Part shown: in pieces, positions 53,817-63,223 of the stretch
How positions within the stretch are numbered: position 1 is the stretch's first letter
How the letters are laid out: each line of letters begins with the position of its first letter
Source of the DNA: Alteromonas sp. MMG017
GTDB lineage: Bacteria; Pseudomonadota; Gammaproteobacteria; Enterobacterales; Alteromonadaceae
Direction of reading: 5' to 3'
Assembly (NCBI RefSeq): GCF_018100795.1
Contig: NZ_JAGJDY010000003.1
Coordinates: 124,001-188,000 of the forward strand
Length of the DNA: 64,000 bases
Translations under genes and position numbers: made by a program
The notes under the pieces: model-generated
Database searches by the model: none
Told to the model about the DNA's origin: nothing
Seen by the model: the letters and a program-made list of their open reading frames with translations, nothing else

Positions 53817-55898
53817 ATGGATAACCCAGAATTATATTATCCCAAAGAGCTTAGTTGGCTAGCATTTAACGAAAGGGTTTTGCAGGAAGCTGCTGATAAA
53901 AACAACCCTGTTGTAGAACGTATACGGTTCTTAGGTATTTACTCCAATAATCTTGACGAATTTTATCGTGTTCGTGCTGCTGACGTAAAACGCCAAATTA
54001 CCATTGCCCAAAATGATGGCAACGAAGAAGAAGCTGAAAAACAAACAGCGTTAATGGCTATTATCCAGCAGAAAGTAGTACAGCTTTCCGACAAGTTCGA
54101 CCATATCCACAAAGACGTATTAAAAGCGCTTGCACGTTACAACATTCATATTTTGCGAAAGCATGAATTAAATGACTATCAAAAGCAGTGGGTGCGCAAT
54201 TTCTTTGTGAATAAGGTGCTTCGCCATATAGCCCCAATTATTATTGATAAGAAGATGGACTTGTTAAGCCGACTCAATGGCACATCGGTTTATTTATACG
54301 TCGCCCTTCGACGTAAAGACCGCAATACTCGCTATGCGGTTATTCAGGTTCCTACATCTGACATGTCTCGCTTTATGCTTATTCCGCCGGAAAAAAGCCG
54401 GAAGAAAAAGCATATTATTATGCTGGATGACATGATTCAGCTTTGCTTAGAAGACATCTTCCGCGGCTTTGTAAAATTTGACGAGGTAGAGTCGTTTTCA
54501 TTCAAGATGACTCGAGACGCCGAATACTCTATTAATGACGAAATTGACGAAAGCTATGTAGAGAAAATGTCTGAGAGCATGAAACAGCGCTTAATTGCCG
54601 AGCCTGTTCGGGTTATTTACGATAACGATATGCCTGAAGATATGATGCAGGATTTGCGTAAGCGTTTACGTATAACCAAGCTCGATACCATGCATGCTGC
54701 AGGGCATTATCGTAACTTTAAAGATTTCATTGGCTTTCCAAACGTGGGCCGCGAATACTTAGAGCATGCACCACTACCAGCTATCGACAGTAATGCCTTT
54801 TCTAAATTCAATACGGTATTCGATGCCATTACCGCCCACGACATTCTGCTGTACTACCCGTATCACCGATTCCTGCATGTGACTGAATTTGTGCGCCAAG
54901 CGGCATTCGACCCTAGCGTAAAAGCTATTCGCATTAATATTTATCGTGTGGCCAGCAACTCTCGTATTATCAACTCGCTAATTGATGCGGTAGACAACGG
55001 TAAGAAAGTTACCGTAGTCGTTGAACTTCGCGCCCGTTTCGACGAAGAAGCCAACATTGAGTGGTCTAAACGTATGACTGATGCGGGTATTCGTGTGGTT
55101 CTCGGCGTGCCTACCTTAAAGATTCACTCAAAGCTTTGCGTGATCACCCGTGAAGAACGTGGCGCTATGATTAACTATGCGCATTTCGGTACGGGCAACT
55201 TCAACGAAAAAACCGCGAAAATCTATACGGACTACAGCTTGTTCACCAGAAACCAAGAATTGGCCAATGAAGCAGTAGCCGTGTTCGATTTAATTCAATA
55301 TCCGTTCCGCCGGTATAAATTCCAGCATTTACAAATTTCACCTTTAAATGCCAGAACCCGTATTCAGTCGCTGATTCGCCAAGAAATTCAGCATTTGAAA
55401 GAAGGCCGTCCAGCGCAAATCACCTTCAAGATTAATAACCTTGTAGATAATGAATTGATGGATGATTTATATCGCGCCAGCCAAGCTGGGGTGAAAATTC
55501 GCGGTATCGTGCGTGGTATGTGTTCGTTAATACCTGGCTTAAAAGGTATTAGTGAAAACATCGAAATAATATCTATTGTAGATAGATTCTTAGAACACCC
55601 TAGGGTGATGGTATTTGAAGGCGGCGGTGAGAGAAAAGTGTTTATTTCCTCTGCTGACTGGATGACCCGTAACATGGATAATCGCATTGAAGTCGGTTGC
55701 CCTATATACGATAAAAACCTGCAACAGCGCATTGTCGATATTATGGATATACAATTCCGTGATACGCTGAAAGCGAGAGTGATTGACAAGGAACAAAGCA
55801 ACAAGTACGTTGCCCGAGGCAATCGTAAAAAATTACGTTCACAAATAGAAATTTACGACTATCTTGTGAAAGAAGAAGAAAAAGAAGCAGGAAAATAG
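53817..55898 (+). CDS. ppk: Polyphosphate kinase 1
   Basis: Reversibly polymerises the gamma-phosphate of ATP into polyphosphate. 693 aa, normal PPK1 length, with the four-domain plan: N-domain ELSWLAFNERVLQEA, the catalytic C1 domain with the phosphorylated His in LKIHSKLCVITR, and C2 with the second conserved His in YAHFGTGNFNEKTA and TDYSLFTRNQEL. Only a weak ribosome-binding site precedes the ATG. It is followed after 8 bp by ppx, so synthesis and breakdown enzymes are co-expressed, with a probable PhoB box in front. Confidence 0.97.
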   Translation: MDNPELYYPKELSWLAFNERVLQEAADKNNPVVERIRFLGIYSNNLDEFYRVRAADVKRQITIAQNDGNEEEAEKQTALMAIIQQKVVQLSDKFDHIHKDVLKALARYNIHILRKHELNDYQKQWVRNFFVNKVLRHIAPIIIDKKMDLLSRLNGTSVYLYVALRRKDRNTRYAVIQVPTSDMSRFMLIPPEKSRKKKHIIMLDDMIQLCLEDIFRGFVKFDEVESFSFKMTRDAEYSINDEIDESYVEKMSESMKQRLIAEPVRVIYDNDMPEDMMQDLRKRLRITKLDTMHAAGHYRNFKDFIGFPNVGREYLEHAPLPAIDSNAFSKFNTVFDAITAHDILLYYPYHRFLHVTEFVRQAAFDPSVKAIRINIYRVASNSRIINSLIDAVDNGKKVTVVVELRARFDEEANIEWSKRMTDAGIRVVLGVPTLKIHSKLCVITREERGAMINYAHFGTGNFNEKTAKIYTDYSLFTRNQELANEAVAVFDLIQYPFRRYKFQHLQISPLNARTRIQSLIRQEIQHLKEGRPAQITFKINNLVDNELMDDLYRASQAGVKIRGIVRGMCSLIPGLKGISENIEIISIVDRFLEHPRVMVFEGGGERKVFISSADWMTRNMDNRIEVGCPIYDKNLQQRIVDIMDIQFRDTLKARVIDKEQSNKYVARGNRKKLRSQIEIYDYLVKEEEKEAGK

Positions 55899-55906
55899 AA
55901 CCCTAA

Positions 55907-55951
55907 ATGACTCAGCATGAAATGACTCAGCATGAAATGACTCAGCATGAA
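55907..55951. repeat. Perfect 15-bp tandem repeat at the ppx start
   Basis: ATGACTCAGCATGAA three times (55907-55921, 55922-55936, 55937-55951). Each unit carries an in-frame ATG, giving three alternative start codons. Confidence 0.97.
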
Positions 55952-57466
55952 TCCGTTTTTGATACCGTTGAAAGCCGTGAGGTTAATAAAGTAGCCGCGT
56001 TAGATATTGGCTCGAATAGCTTTCACCTTGTGGTAGCGCGTATTGTTGCAGGGTCTGTTCAAATTCTGCACCGAGTTAAGCAAAAAGTGCGATTGGCTGA
56101 AGGCTTAGACGACGATAACATCTTGTCTGACGAAGCCATGGAGCGTGGCCTAAAAATGCTACGTATTGTGGCTGAAAGTCTACGCGGTTTTGAACCCGAC
56201 TCGGTGCGTATTGTGGCCACGCACACACTGCGCAAAGCCAAAAACGCCCACAACTTCATTAATGCTGCAAAAGATATTCTGCCCTACCCCGTAGAAGTAA
56301 TTTCAGGGGTGGAAGAAGCCCGCCTAATTTACTCTGGCGTAGCACATACTAACCATGCTGATGGTCAGCAACTAGTGGTAGATATTGGCGGTGGGTCTAC
56401 TGAGTTTGTTATTGGCGAAGGGTTTAACCCACTTATTTGTAGAAGCTTACAAATGGGCTGTGTTAGCTACACTAAGCGCTTCTTCCCAGATGGGACTTTA
56501 AAAAACAAAGCTTTTGAGCTGGCCATTACTGCCGCTGAACAAGAGCTTGAATTTATTCAAGATAAGTACCGAAAATTAGGTTGGGTGCAATGTGTAGGTA
56601 CGTCGGGCACGATTCGCTCGTTGTTCACACTGTGCCAACAAGATAAACCCAACGATCACGATATTCCCGTTACGCTAAAAAGCCTGCGTAACCTAATGAA
56701 GCAATTTATTAGTGCAGGCCATATCGACAAACTTAGCTACCCTGATTTAACTGAAGATAGACGCGTGGTTATTGCCGGCGGCTTGGCTATTTTAATTGCA
56801 GTATTTAAAGCCTTAGAGATAGATACCTTAGTTTATTCCCCTGCCGCCTTGCGCGAAGGGGTGATTTACCAAATGGAAGATGAACTGCATCATGCCGATA
56901 TACGGGGTAGAACTGCTAGCAGCTTGGCCACCCGTTATGATGTTGATACCGCACAAGCCACACTAGTGCTTAACACGTCACTTAATCTCTTTAGCCATGC
57001 TGAAAAGGCATGGAAACTTAAACATCACGACTTCAAAAGTATGTTGGGTTGGGCGGCGTTGTTGCATGAAGTGGGCATTCAAATTAACTCTCGCGGTGTA
57101 CAGCGCCACAGTGCCTATATTCTGGCTAACGTAGATATGCCTGGGTTTACGCAAGAACAACAAGAGTTATTAGCTACGCTCGTGCGCTTTCATAGAAAGA
57201 AAGTACGGGCTAACGACCTTCCTAATTTTAACTTGTATGATTTAGCAGCGGTTAAAAAGCTTATCGCCTTGCTGCGCATTGGCGCGTTGCTTAATATTAA
57301 ACGCCAAGAGGGCTTCTTGCCCGATATAGAAATTGATGTAGATAAGAGCGGCTTAAGCCTTACTTTTCCTAAAGATTGGTTAGAAGAAAAGCCCATTTTA
57401 GCAGCCGATTTGATTCGAGAAAGTGCCTATTGGAAAGCGTTAGACTTAACGCTTTCTATTAAATAA
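55907..57466 (+). CDS. ppx: Exopolyphosphatase / Ppx-GppA phosphatase
   Basis: Removes terminal phosphate from polyphosphate and possibly hydrolyses pppGpp. 519 aa: ASKHA phosphatase domains with AALDIGSNSFHLVVARI (P-loop 1), the conserved Glu in SGVEEARLIYSG, DIGGGSTEFVIG (P-loop 2), and a C-terminal HD-type helical domain (LGWAALLHEVGIQINSRGVQRHSAYIL). The N-terminus is MTQHE three times over, each copy with its own ATG, from a perfect 15-bp repeat; the nearest AGGA lies about 14 bases before the first ATG, so any of the three could be used. Confidence 0.95.
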   Translation: MTQHEMTQHEMTQHESVFDTVESREVNKVAALDIGSNSFHLVVARIVAGSVQILHRVKQKVRLAEGLDDDNILSDEAMERGLKMLRIVAESLRGFEPDSVRIVATHTLRKAKNAHNFINAAKDILPYPVEVISGVEEARLIYSGVAHTNHADGQQLVVDIGGGSTEFVIGEGFNPLICRSLQMGCVSYTKRFFPDGTLKNKAFELAITAAEQELEFIQDKYRKLGWVQCVGTSGTIRSLFTLCQQDKPNDHDIPVTLKSLRNLMKQFISAGHIDKLSYPDLTEDRRVVIAGGLAILIAVFKALEIDTLVYSPAALREGVIYQMEDELHHADIRGRTASSLATRYDVDTAQATLVLNTSLNLFSHAEKAWKLKHHDFKSMLGWAALLHEVGIQINSRGVQRHSAYILANVDMPGFTQEQQELLATLVRFHRKKVRANDLPNFNLYDLAAVKKLIALLRIGALLNIKRQEGFLPDIEIDVDKSGLSLTFPKDWLEEKPILAADLIRESAYWKALDLTLSIK

Positions 57467-57497
57467 GCCGGTTTCCGTAGGTCGGGTTACGAATAAT

Positions 57498-57525
57498 AAA
57501 AAGGGAGCATTAATGCTCCCTTTTT
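57498..57525. terminator. Bidirectional terminator after ppx
   Basis: A perfect 28-bp palindrome, arms of AAAAAGGGAGCATT and its complement, with T runs on both strands; it separates ppx from the converging S9 peptidase gene. Confidence 0.93.
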
Positions 57526-57564
57526 GCGTTTTACGCTTTAGGTTTTACAACAGCGTGAAATCAA

Positions 57565-59685
57565 TTATTCCTCGTCTTTCTGCTCGGCGGAATACTTCTT
57601 AAACCATGCCAATATATTCTCTACCTTGCCTATCATTCGGGAAGGTTTTGAAGCGATGCCATGAGGAGAGCCTGGCACTTTCACTAATACCGTATCCACT
57701 TTTTGAAGCTTAAGCGCTTGGTAAAACTGCTCGGCTTCAGATGAAGGCGTGCGCTTATCCTCTGTACCGGTAATCAACATGGTTGGCGTTGTTACATTCC
57801 CCACTAGAGAAAGCGGAGAGCGTTCCCAGTAATGCGCGATATTTTCCCATGGTTTAGCGGGAAACTGAAAAGGAATTTGATATAGCCCTGAGTCAGCAGT
57901 AAGTACCTTTGAAAGCCAGTTAATAACCGGTTTAGCAACAACAGCGGCTTTAAAGCGGTTAGTTAACCCTATAGCATAAGCTGATGCTATTCCTCCTGCA
58001 GAGCCGCCTGTAATAAAGAGCTTCTCAGGGTCGACTAGGCCCTTATCGATAAGCGCATCAACACCAGACATATGATCGGCAAAATCGTACTTAGAACTGT
58101 ACTTACCTTGCAGTAACAGTGCAAAGCGCTCGCCATAACCCGTGCTACCGCGATGGTTATCATAAAATACAATATATCCTTCAGCGGCCATACGCTGTAG
58201 CTCGGCAGTAAACACAGGGCCGTAAGCCAAGTTTGGTCCACCGTGAATCTCTAAAATAAGCGGGTACTTTTTCGTTTCATCGTAATTAGGCGGCAAAATA
58301 TACCAGCCTTGAATTTCCTCATCGTCAATCGACGAGCGATATACAATTTCATTAACTTCACCAAGCTGCTTATGACCTAGCGCATCTTCGTTCAAAAACG
58401 TGAGTTGTTGTTCGTTACGAGTGGTAACAAATACATCTGCGGGGCGATCGGTACGCCCTTTGGTATAAGCCACTACGTTGTCGGAAGCATGGTACATACC
58501 AAATACGTAAGGACGCCCTAACGTGGTGCCCCCTAAGCCTTTAGCAACAGATTTAACCTTGCCAGATAGCGTAACAATATCAACCTGAGCAAGGCCGCGT
58601 ACCGATTGCTGAAAGTAGATACTCTTGTTGCCTTTCCATTGAAAGTTAGACACCGAATTATCGATATCAGCGGTAAGGTTTTTGTGATCAGTACCATCTG
58701 CATTCATGATGTATAAATAGCGGTTTTTATACATCACTTTATCGTCACTACGACGTGAATACGCCACATACTTTCCATTCGGTGATACTACCGGAGCGGA
58801 CTCCGTGCCTTTAAAGTCGGTAAGCTGCTCAATATCACCTTGCATATTTACCGTAAAGATATCGGATTCCACCGGCTCATATTCCCAGTTATCACTGCGA
58901 TTGGCCGAGAAGTATATTTTTTGCGAATCAGGAGAGAAGCTTACACCTCCCCTATGATGATAATTACCAGAGGTTAGTTGCCTAGCCGTGCCACCATCAG
59001 TTGAAACTATAAATATATGCGTATAAGCAGGTTCTAAAATTCCTTTACCGTCAGCTTGATAACGGGCTTTGGTAATGTACTCAAATTTAGGTGCCCACTT
59101 TGCGTCTTTCGGCTTCTTAGGCAAATTGACTTTAAGGGGCTTTTCTTCAACATTCACACTCATGGTAAATGCGATATGTTTACCGTTAGGAGACCAGGTG
59201 ATATTGCCAAGGGATGAAGTTACATTGGTGATTAGGGCTGTTTGCCCTGTATCCATCCAACGCACGTAAAGCTGAGGCTTGCCTTCTTCATTAGACAAAT
59301 AGGCGAGTCGCTTACCATCTGGCGACCACCTTGGAGAATAGTAACTTTTCTTAGATGATAATAATGGCCGATGAGACTTTCCATCCACTGATGCCAGCCA
59401 GATGTTCGAGCGTGTGCTGTCCGACATAATGTCATTGGAGCGGCGAACGTAGGCGACTTGTTTACCATTGGGCGATACCCGTACATCACTCACGTACTCT
59501 AAATCAAATATATCTTCAGATTGAAAAAACATATTATTATCAGTGTCTTCATTCTCATCCTCGGCGTATGAGAATGATGAAAGGCCTGTAAAGATGCATA
59601 GCAAGAATACGGTTATACGCGTTGTAACACGAAAACCTCGCCTACCTTGCCTGAGCTGGCAATTAACAATTTGAGTTGAAAACAT
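57565..59685 (-). CDS. Exported S9 family prolyl-oligopeptidase-like serine peptidase
   Basis: 706 aa with a signal peptide (hydrophobic core about 24-40, cleavage near FSYAED). An N-terminal beta-propeller of WD/TolB-like blades (about 60-430; repeated SPDGKRLAY-type motifs) is followed by an alpha/beta-hydrolase domain with oxyanion/HGGP motif EIHGGPNLAYG, nucleophile Ser562 in GGSAGG, an Asp in TGTEDKRTPSSEA and His in PGSPHGIAS. This is the S9C-type acylaminoacyl/dipeptidyl peptidase layout, probably periplasmic and degrading small peptides. AGGGG lies before the ATG. Confidence 0.93.
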   Translation of the reverse strand: MFSTQIVNCQLRQGRRGFRVTTRITVFLLCIFTGLSSFSYAEDENEDTDNNMFFQSEDIFDLEYVSDVRVSPNGKQVAYVRRSNDIMSDSTRSNIWLASVDGKSHRPLLSSKKSYYSPRWSPDGKRLAYLSNEEGKPQLYVRWMDTGQTALITNVTSSLGNITWSPNGKHIAFTMSVNVEEKPLKVNLPKKPKDAKWAPKFEYITKARYQADGKGILEPAYTHIFIVSTDGGTARQLTSGNYHHRGGVSFSPDSQKIYFSANRSDNWEYEPVESDIFTVNMQGDIEQLTDFKGTESAPVVSPNGKYVAYSRRSDDKVMYKNRYLYIMNADGTDHKNLTADIDNSVSNFQWKGNKSIYFQQSVRGLAQVDIVTLSGKVKSVAKGLGGTTLGRPYVFGMYHASDNVVAYTKGRTDRPADVFVTTRNEQQLTFLNEDALGHKQLGEVNEIVYRSSIDDEEIQGWYILPPNYDETKKYPLILEIHGGPNLAYGPVFTAELQRMAAEGYIVFYDNHRGSTGYGERFALLLQGKYSSKYDFADHMSGVDALIDKGLVDPEKLFITGGSAGGIASAYAIGLTNRFKAAVVAKPVINWLSKVLTADSGLYQIPFQFPAKPWENIAHYWERSPLSLVGNVTTPTMLITGTEDKRTPSSEAEQFYQALKLQKVDTVLVKVPGSPHGIASKPSRMIGKVENILAWFKKYSAEQKDEE

Positions 59686-59875
59686 GGAACCCCTGATATT
59701 TTTATTGGTGTTTCTTTATCTTACGGAATAAATCATCTGTTTTAAAAATAAACGGTGAGTAAACGTGGTTGTAAGATGAATTTGGGGCCGATTTGGTAAG
59801 ATTTTGACCTAAACAGGGGGAATGAGTACAAGGGAATCGGAACAGCTAGTAAAAAAGATAGGGGAATGGGTGTAG

Positions 59876-59907
59876 CTAAAAAAAAGGGGCGCTTTCAGCG
59901 CCCCTTT
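59876..59907 (-). terminator. Terminator after the aldolase gene
   Basis: AAAGGGGCGCT, loop TTC, AGCGCCCCTTT (59883-59907); on the minus strand a long T run follows. Ends the pgk/aldolase transcript. Confidence 0.92.
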
Positions 59908-59920
59908 CAATAAAAAAAAC

Positions 59921-60820
59921 TTATGCTTTTGAAGCTTGGTAAATACCTTCAATTGCACCATCTAGTGTAGCTGCAAACTCGTCATCAGATTGTTTGTCAG
60001 AAACACCTTCAGTTAGCGCTCTAGAGAAACTTGCGATAATGCCTTGGTTTTCTGAAAGCTTCGCATTGGCTTCTTCACGGTTGTAACCGCCAGACAACGC
60101 TACCACTTTAAGTACACGAGGGTGATCAACAAGCTCTTTGTAGAAGTTAGCTTCATTAGGCAGTGTTAGCTTTAACATCACTTCTTGGCCTTCGCTCAAC
60201 AAATTAAGCTGAGTGAGAATTTCAAGTTTAAGCAGTGCTTCTGCTTCCGCTTTTTGAGGGCTATGAATATCCACTTCAGGCTCAATGATAGGCACTAAAC
60301 CTGCTGCGATAATTTGCTTACCTACTTCAAACTGCTGCTCTACCACATCTTTGATACCTTGATGATTTGCCAGTTTTACCACTGAACGCATCTTAGTACC
60401 AAAAACATCTTGCGCAACGGCTTTAGCCAGTAACGCATCTAGACCAACAATCGGCTTCATCACCTGTACACCGTTGCTCTCTTCAACAAGCCCTTTATCC
60501 ACTTTCAAGAAAGGAATAACGCGCTTCTTCTGCCACAGATAGTGCGCAGTAGACATGCCTTCAATTTCACGGTCTAGGGTATTTTCAAATAAAATAGCGC
60601 CTAAAACCCGCTCGCCACTGAAAGGGGTGCTGGTGATAATACGTGTACGCATTTGGTGAACAAGGTTAAACATTTCTTCGTCAGAACTGTATTCTGACTC
60701 TTCAATGCCATATAAACGTAGCGCTTTTGGTGTACTTCCGCCGCTTTGATCCAAAGCTGCAATAAAACCAACCTGCGTTTTAAGTTTATCTAGCATGGCC
60801 TGCTGTGCTTGTGATGCCAT
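59921..60820 (-). CDS. fda: Fructose-bisphosphate aldolase class I (Fda type)
   Basis: Splits fructose-1,6-bisphosphate to DHAP and glyceraldehyde-3-phosphate through a Schiff base, without metal. 299 aa, very close in length and motifs to the staphylococcal class I enzyme: [44 protein letters not shown], and [12 protein letters not shown] with the Schiff-base Lys. AGGAG precedes the ATG. It follows pgk in the place where many gammaproteobacteria carry the class II fbaA gene. Confidence 0.95.
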   Translation of the reverse strand: MASQAQQAMLDKLKTQVGFIAALDQSGGSTPKALRLYGIEESEYSSDEEMFNLVHQMRTRIITSTPFSGERVLGAILFENTLDREIEGMSTAHYLWQKKRVIPFLKVDKGLVEESNGVQVMKPIVGLDALLAKAVAQDVFGTKMRSVVKLANHQGIKDVVEQQFEVGKQIIAAGLVPIIEPEVDIHSPQKAEAEALLKLEILTQLNLLSEGQEVMLKLTLPNEANFYKELVDHPRVLKVVALSGGYNREEANAKLSENQGIIASFSRALTEGVSDKQSDDEFAATLDGAIEGIYQASKA

Positions 60821-60942
60821 TGCAACACTCCTTTTTTATAATACTGCTCTAAGAACAGGTGTAGGGTTTATCGTTATATGCCGACGTACTTCAATGTATC
60901 GCCGGCGAAAATCGGAATCGATTTTTTAGTAGTCTGCTAATT

Positions 60943-62118
60943 TTATTTGTTTTTTTCTTCTAGCATGGCTACTGCAGGTAATGTTTTGCCTTCTAAAAAC
61001 TCTAGAAACGCACCACCACCTGTAGAGATATAAGATATCTTATCAGCGATTTCATATTTATCTACTGCTGCCAGTGTATCACCACCACCTGCAATTGAGA
61101 ACGCATCGCTATCAGCAATAGCCTCGGCTAACGCCTTTGTACCTGCACTGAACTGTTCAAATTCAAATACACCTACTGGGCCATTCCATACAATAGTACC
61201 CGCATTTTTAATAATGCTTTCAAGGGCTTTTGATGAATCAGGGCCGATATCAAAAATCATATCATCGTCAGCGACATCACTAACGGCTTTAAGTGTTGCT
61301 TCTGTATTTTCATCGAAAGCTTTACCCACTACTACATCGGTAGGTACTGGAATATTCCCGCCATTGGCGACTGCATCGCTCATTAACTGCTTCGCTTGCT
61401 CAGTTAAATCCATTTCTACCAAAGACTTACCTACGTTATGACCTTGCGCGGCAATAAACGTATTGGCAATACCGCCGCCAACAATAAGTTGGTCAACTTT
61501 TTCAGCTAAGGTTTTAAGTACGGTAAGTTTCGTCGAAACTTTAGAACCGCCTACAATCGCAACCATAGGGCGTTTAGGATTATCTAACGCTTTGCCTAGG
61601 GCATCTAGCTCTGCCGCAAGAAGTGGGCCTGCACACGCTTTAGTGGCAAATTTTGCCACACCGTGGGTAGACGCTTGTGCGCGGTGGGCGGTGCCAAATG
61701 CGTCCATTACGAAGATATCGCAAAGGGCTGCATATTGCTTTGATAGGGTTTCGTCGTCGCTTTTCTCGCCTTCATTAAAGCGTACGTTTTCTAGAATAAC
61801 CAAAGAACCTGGTGCTACATCAACACCGTCTAAATAGTCTTTTTCTAGGGTAACCGGTACGTCTAACGCGTCGTTCAAATAATTCACAACAGGCTGAAGT
61901 GAGAATTCTTCCGCTGGCTCGCCTTCTGTAGGGCGGCCTAAATGTGACATTACCATTACCGCAGCACCAGCATCTAGCGCCGCTTTAATAGTTGGGATGG
62001 AAGCTTTAATACGCGCATCAGAGGTCACTACGCCATCTTTTACTGGCACGTTTAAGTCTTGTCTAATTAATACGCGCTGACCGTTTAAGGCCAAATCACT
62101 CATACTTGGAATTGCCAT
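60943..62118 (-). CDS. pgk: Phosphoglycerate kinase
   Basis: Transfers phosphate between 1,3-bisphosphoglycerate and ADP. 391 aa, with the substrate-binding [14 protein letters not shown] and SHLGRPTEG in the N-domain, [13 protein letters not shown] in the middle, and the nucleotide-binding GGGDTLAAV and [13 protein letters not shown] in the C-domain. AAGGGAAAG lies before the ATG. Part of the tkt-epd-pgk-aldolase order on the minus strand. Confidence 0.98.
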   Translation of the reverse strand: MAIPSMSDLALNGQRVLIRQDLNVPVKDGVVTSDARIKASIPTIKAALDAGAAVMVMSHLGRPTEGEPAEEFSLQPVVNYLNDALDVPVTLEKDYLDGVDVAPGSLVILENVRFNEGEKSDDETLSKQYAALCDIFVMDAFGTAHRAQASTHGVAKFATKACAGPLLAAELDALGKALDNPKRPMVAIVGGSKVSTKLTVLKTLAEKVDQLIVGGGIANTFIAAQGHNVGKSLVEMDLTEQAKQLMSDAVANGGNIPVPTDVVVGKAFDENTEATLKAVSDVADDDMIFDIGPDSSKALESIIKNAGTIVWNGPVGVFEFEQFSAGTKALAEAIADSDAFSIAGGGDTLAAVDKYEIADKISYISTGGGAFLEFLEGKTLPAVAMLEEKNK

Positions 62119-62195
62119 TGTCTTTCCCTTGTTAATCGAATAACTGTGAAAGCTGCCAAGGCTGGCGCTACCAACCTTGGCAGCAAAATTCTTAA

Positions 62196-63206
62196 TTAGC
62201 TTGCGTCATACATTGCTTGCGCGGTGTCGAGCATTCTGTTTGCAAAACCCCATTCGTTGTCACACCACACCAGTGTTTTTACCAGTTGCTTATGACTAAC
62301 GCGGGTTTGCGTACCATCCACAATACAAGAATGAGGATCGTGATTGAAATCAACAGAAACTAGCGGCTCTTCAGTATAATCTAAAATACCCTGCAATCGC
62401 CCTGCTTTCACTCGCTTCAATGCCTGATTAACGTCAGCAATAGTTACTTGCGTACTTAAGGTTACACTTAAATCCATTGCAGTAACATTAATGGTTGGCA
62501 CCCGTACCGCAATAGCTTCAAATTTACCTGCAAATTTAGGCAAAATACGTTCTATTCCCGCGGCTAACCGTGTGTCTACTGGAATAATAGACTGACTGGC
62601 TGCGCGAGTACGACGTAAATCGGGGTGGTAAGCATCGATAACTTGCTGATCGTGCATAGATGCGTGAATAGTGGTAATCGTTCCGCTTTCAACCCCAAAG
62701 GCTGCGTCTAGCGCTTGAATAACCGGCACAATGCAGTTGGTTGTACACGACCCATTAGACACCAACTTATGCTCCGCTTTTAGCGTGTCATCGTTGGTAC
62801 CAAAAATCACGGTATTGTCTAAATCGGGGGAACCCGGAGAAGAGAAGAGCACTTTACCTGCCCCCGCATTAATATGCGATTGACCTGACACCCTATCATC
62901 AAACTTACCTGTACATTCCAGTACAATATCCACCCCAATTTCTCGCCAAGGCAGTAAGTTAATATCAGGTTGTGCTAACAAGCGAATAGCATCGCCTGCT
63001 ACGTTTAGTGTGTTGTTATCTAGTGCCACATCAAAACCGAACCGCCCATGGGCGGTATCGTATTTTAATAAGTGAGCAATACCTTCTGGCTTAGCGACAT
63101 CATTAATCGCAACCACGTTGAAGTGGCTATTGCGTCCGCTTTCATAAAGCGCACGCAATACATTGCGACCAATACGACCAAACCCGTTTATGGCAATGTT
63201 TACCAT
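62196..63206 (-). CDS. epd: Erythrose-4-phosphate dehydrogenase
   Basis: GapA-family dehydrogenase of 336 aa that oxidises erythrose-4-phosphate toward pyridoxal-5-phosphate synthesis. NAD-binding [15 protein letters not shown] (6-20), catalytic Cys154 in SNGSCTTNC and His181 in [17 protein letters not shown] (rather than SNASCTTN) and [13 protein letters not shown] follow the Epd style, and the position between tkt and pgk matches the enterobacterial arrangement; some glyceraldehyde-3-phosphate activity is possible. Confidence 0.92.
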   Translation of the reverse strand: MVNIAINGFGRIGRNVLRALYESGRNSHFNVVAINDVAKPEGIAHLLKYDTAHGRFGFDVALDNNTLNVAGDAIRLLAQPDINLLPWREIGVDIVLECTGKFDDRVSGQSHINAGAGKVLFSSPGSPDLDNTVIFGTNDDTLKAEHKLVSNGSCTTNCIVPVIQALDAAFGVESGTITTIHASMHDQQVIDAYHPDLRRTRAASQSIIPVDTRLAAGIERILPKFAGKFEAIAVRVPTINVTAMDLSVTLSTQVTIADVNQALKRVKAGRLQGILDYTEEPLVSVDFNHDPHSCIVDGTQTRVSHKQLVKTLVWCDNEWGFANRMLDTAQAMYDAS

Positions 63207-63223
63207 AGACTGCGGCGACCTCG

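Noticed and set aside
55388-55822. 144-aa open frame on the minus strand inside ppk
   Set aside because: Fully antisense to conserved PPK1 C-terminal sequence, no recognisable protein features.
62196-63206. Calling the gene gapA (glyceraldehyde-3-phosphate dehydrogenase)
   Set aside because: The SNGSCTTN and [10 protein letters not shown] motifs and the tkt-epd-pgk position favour Epd.
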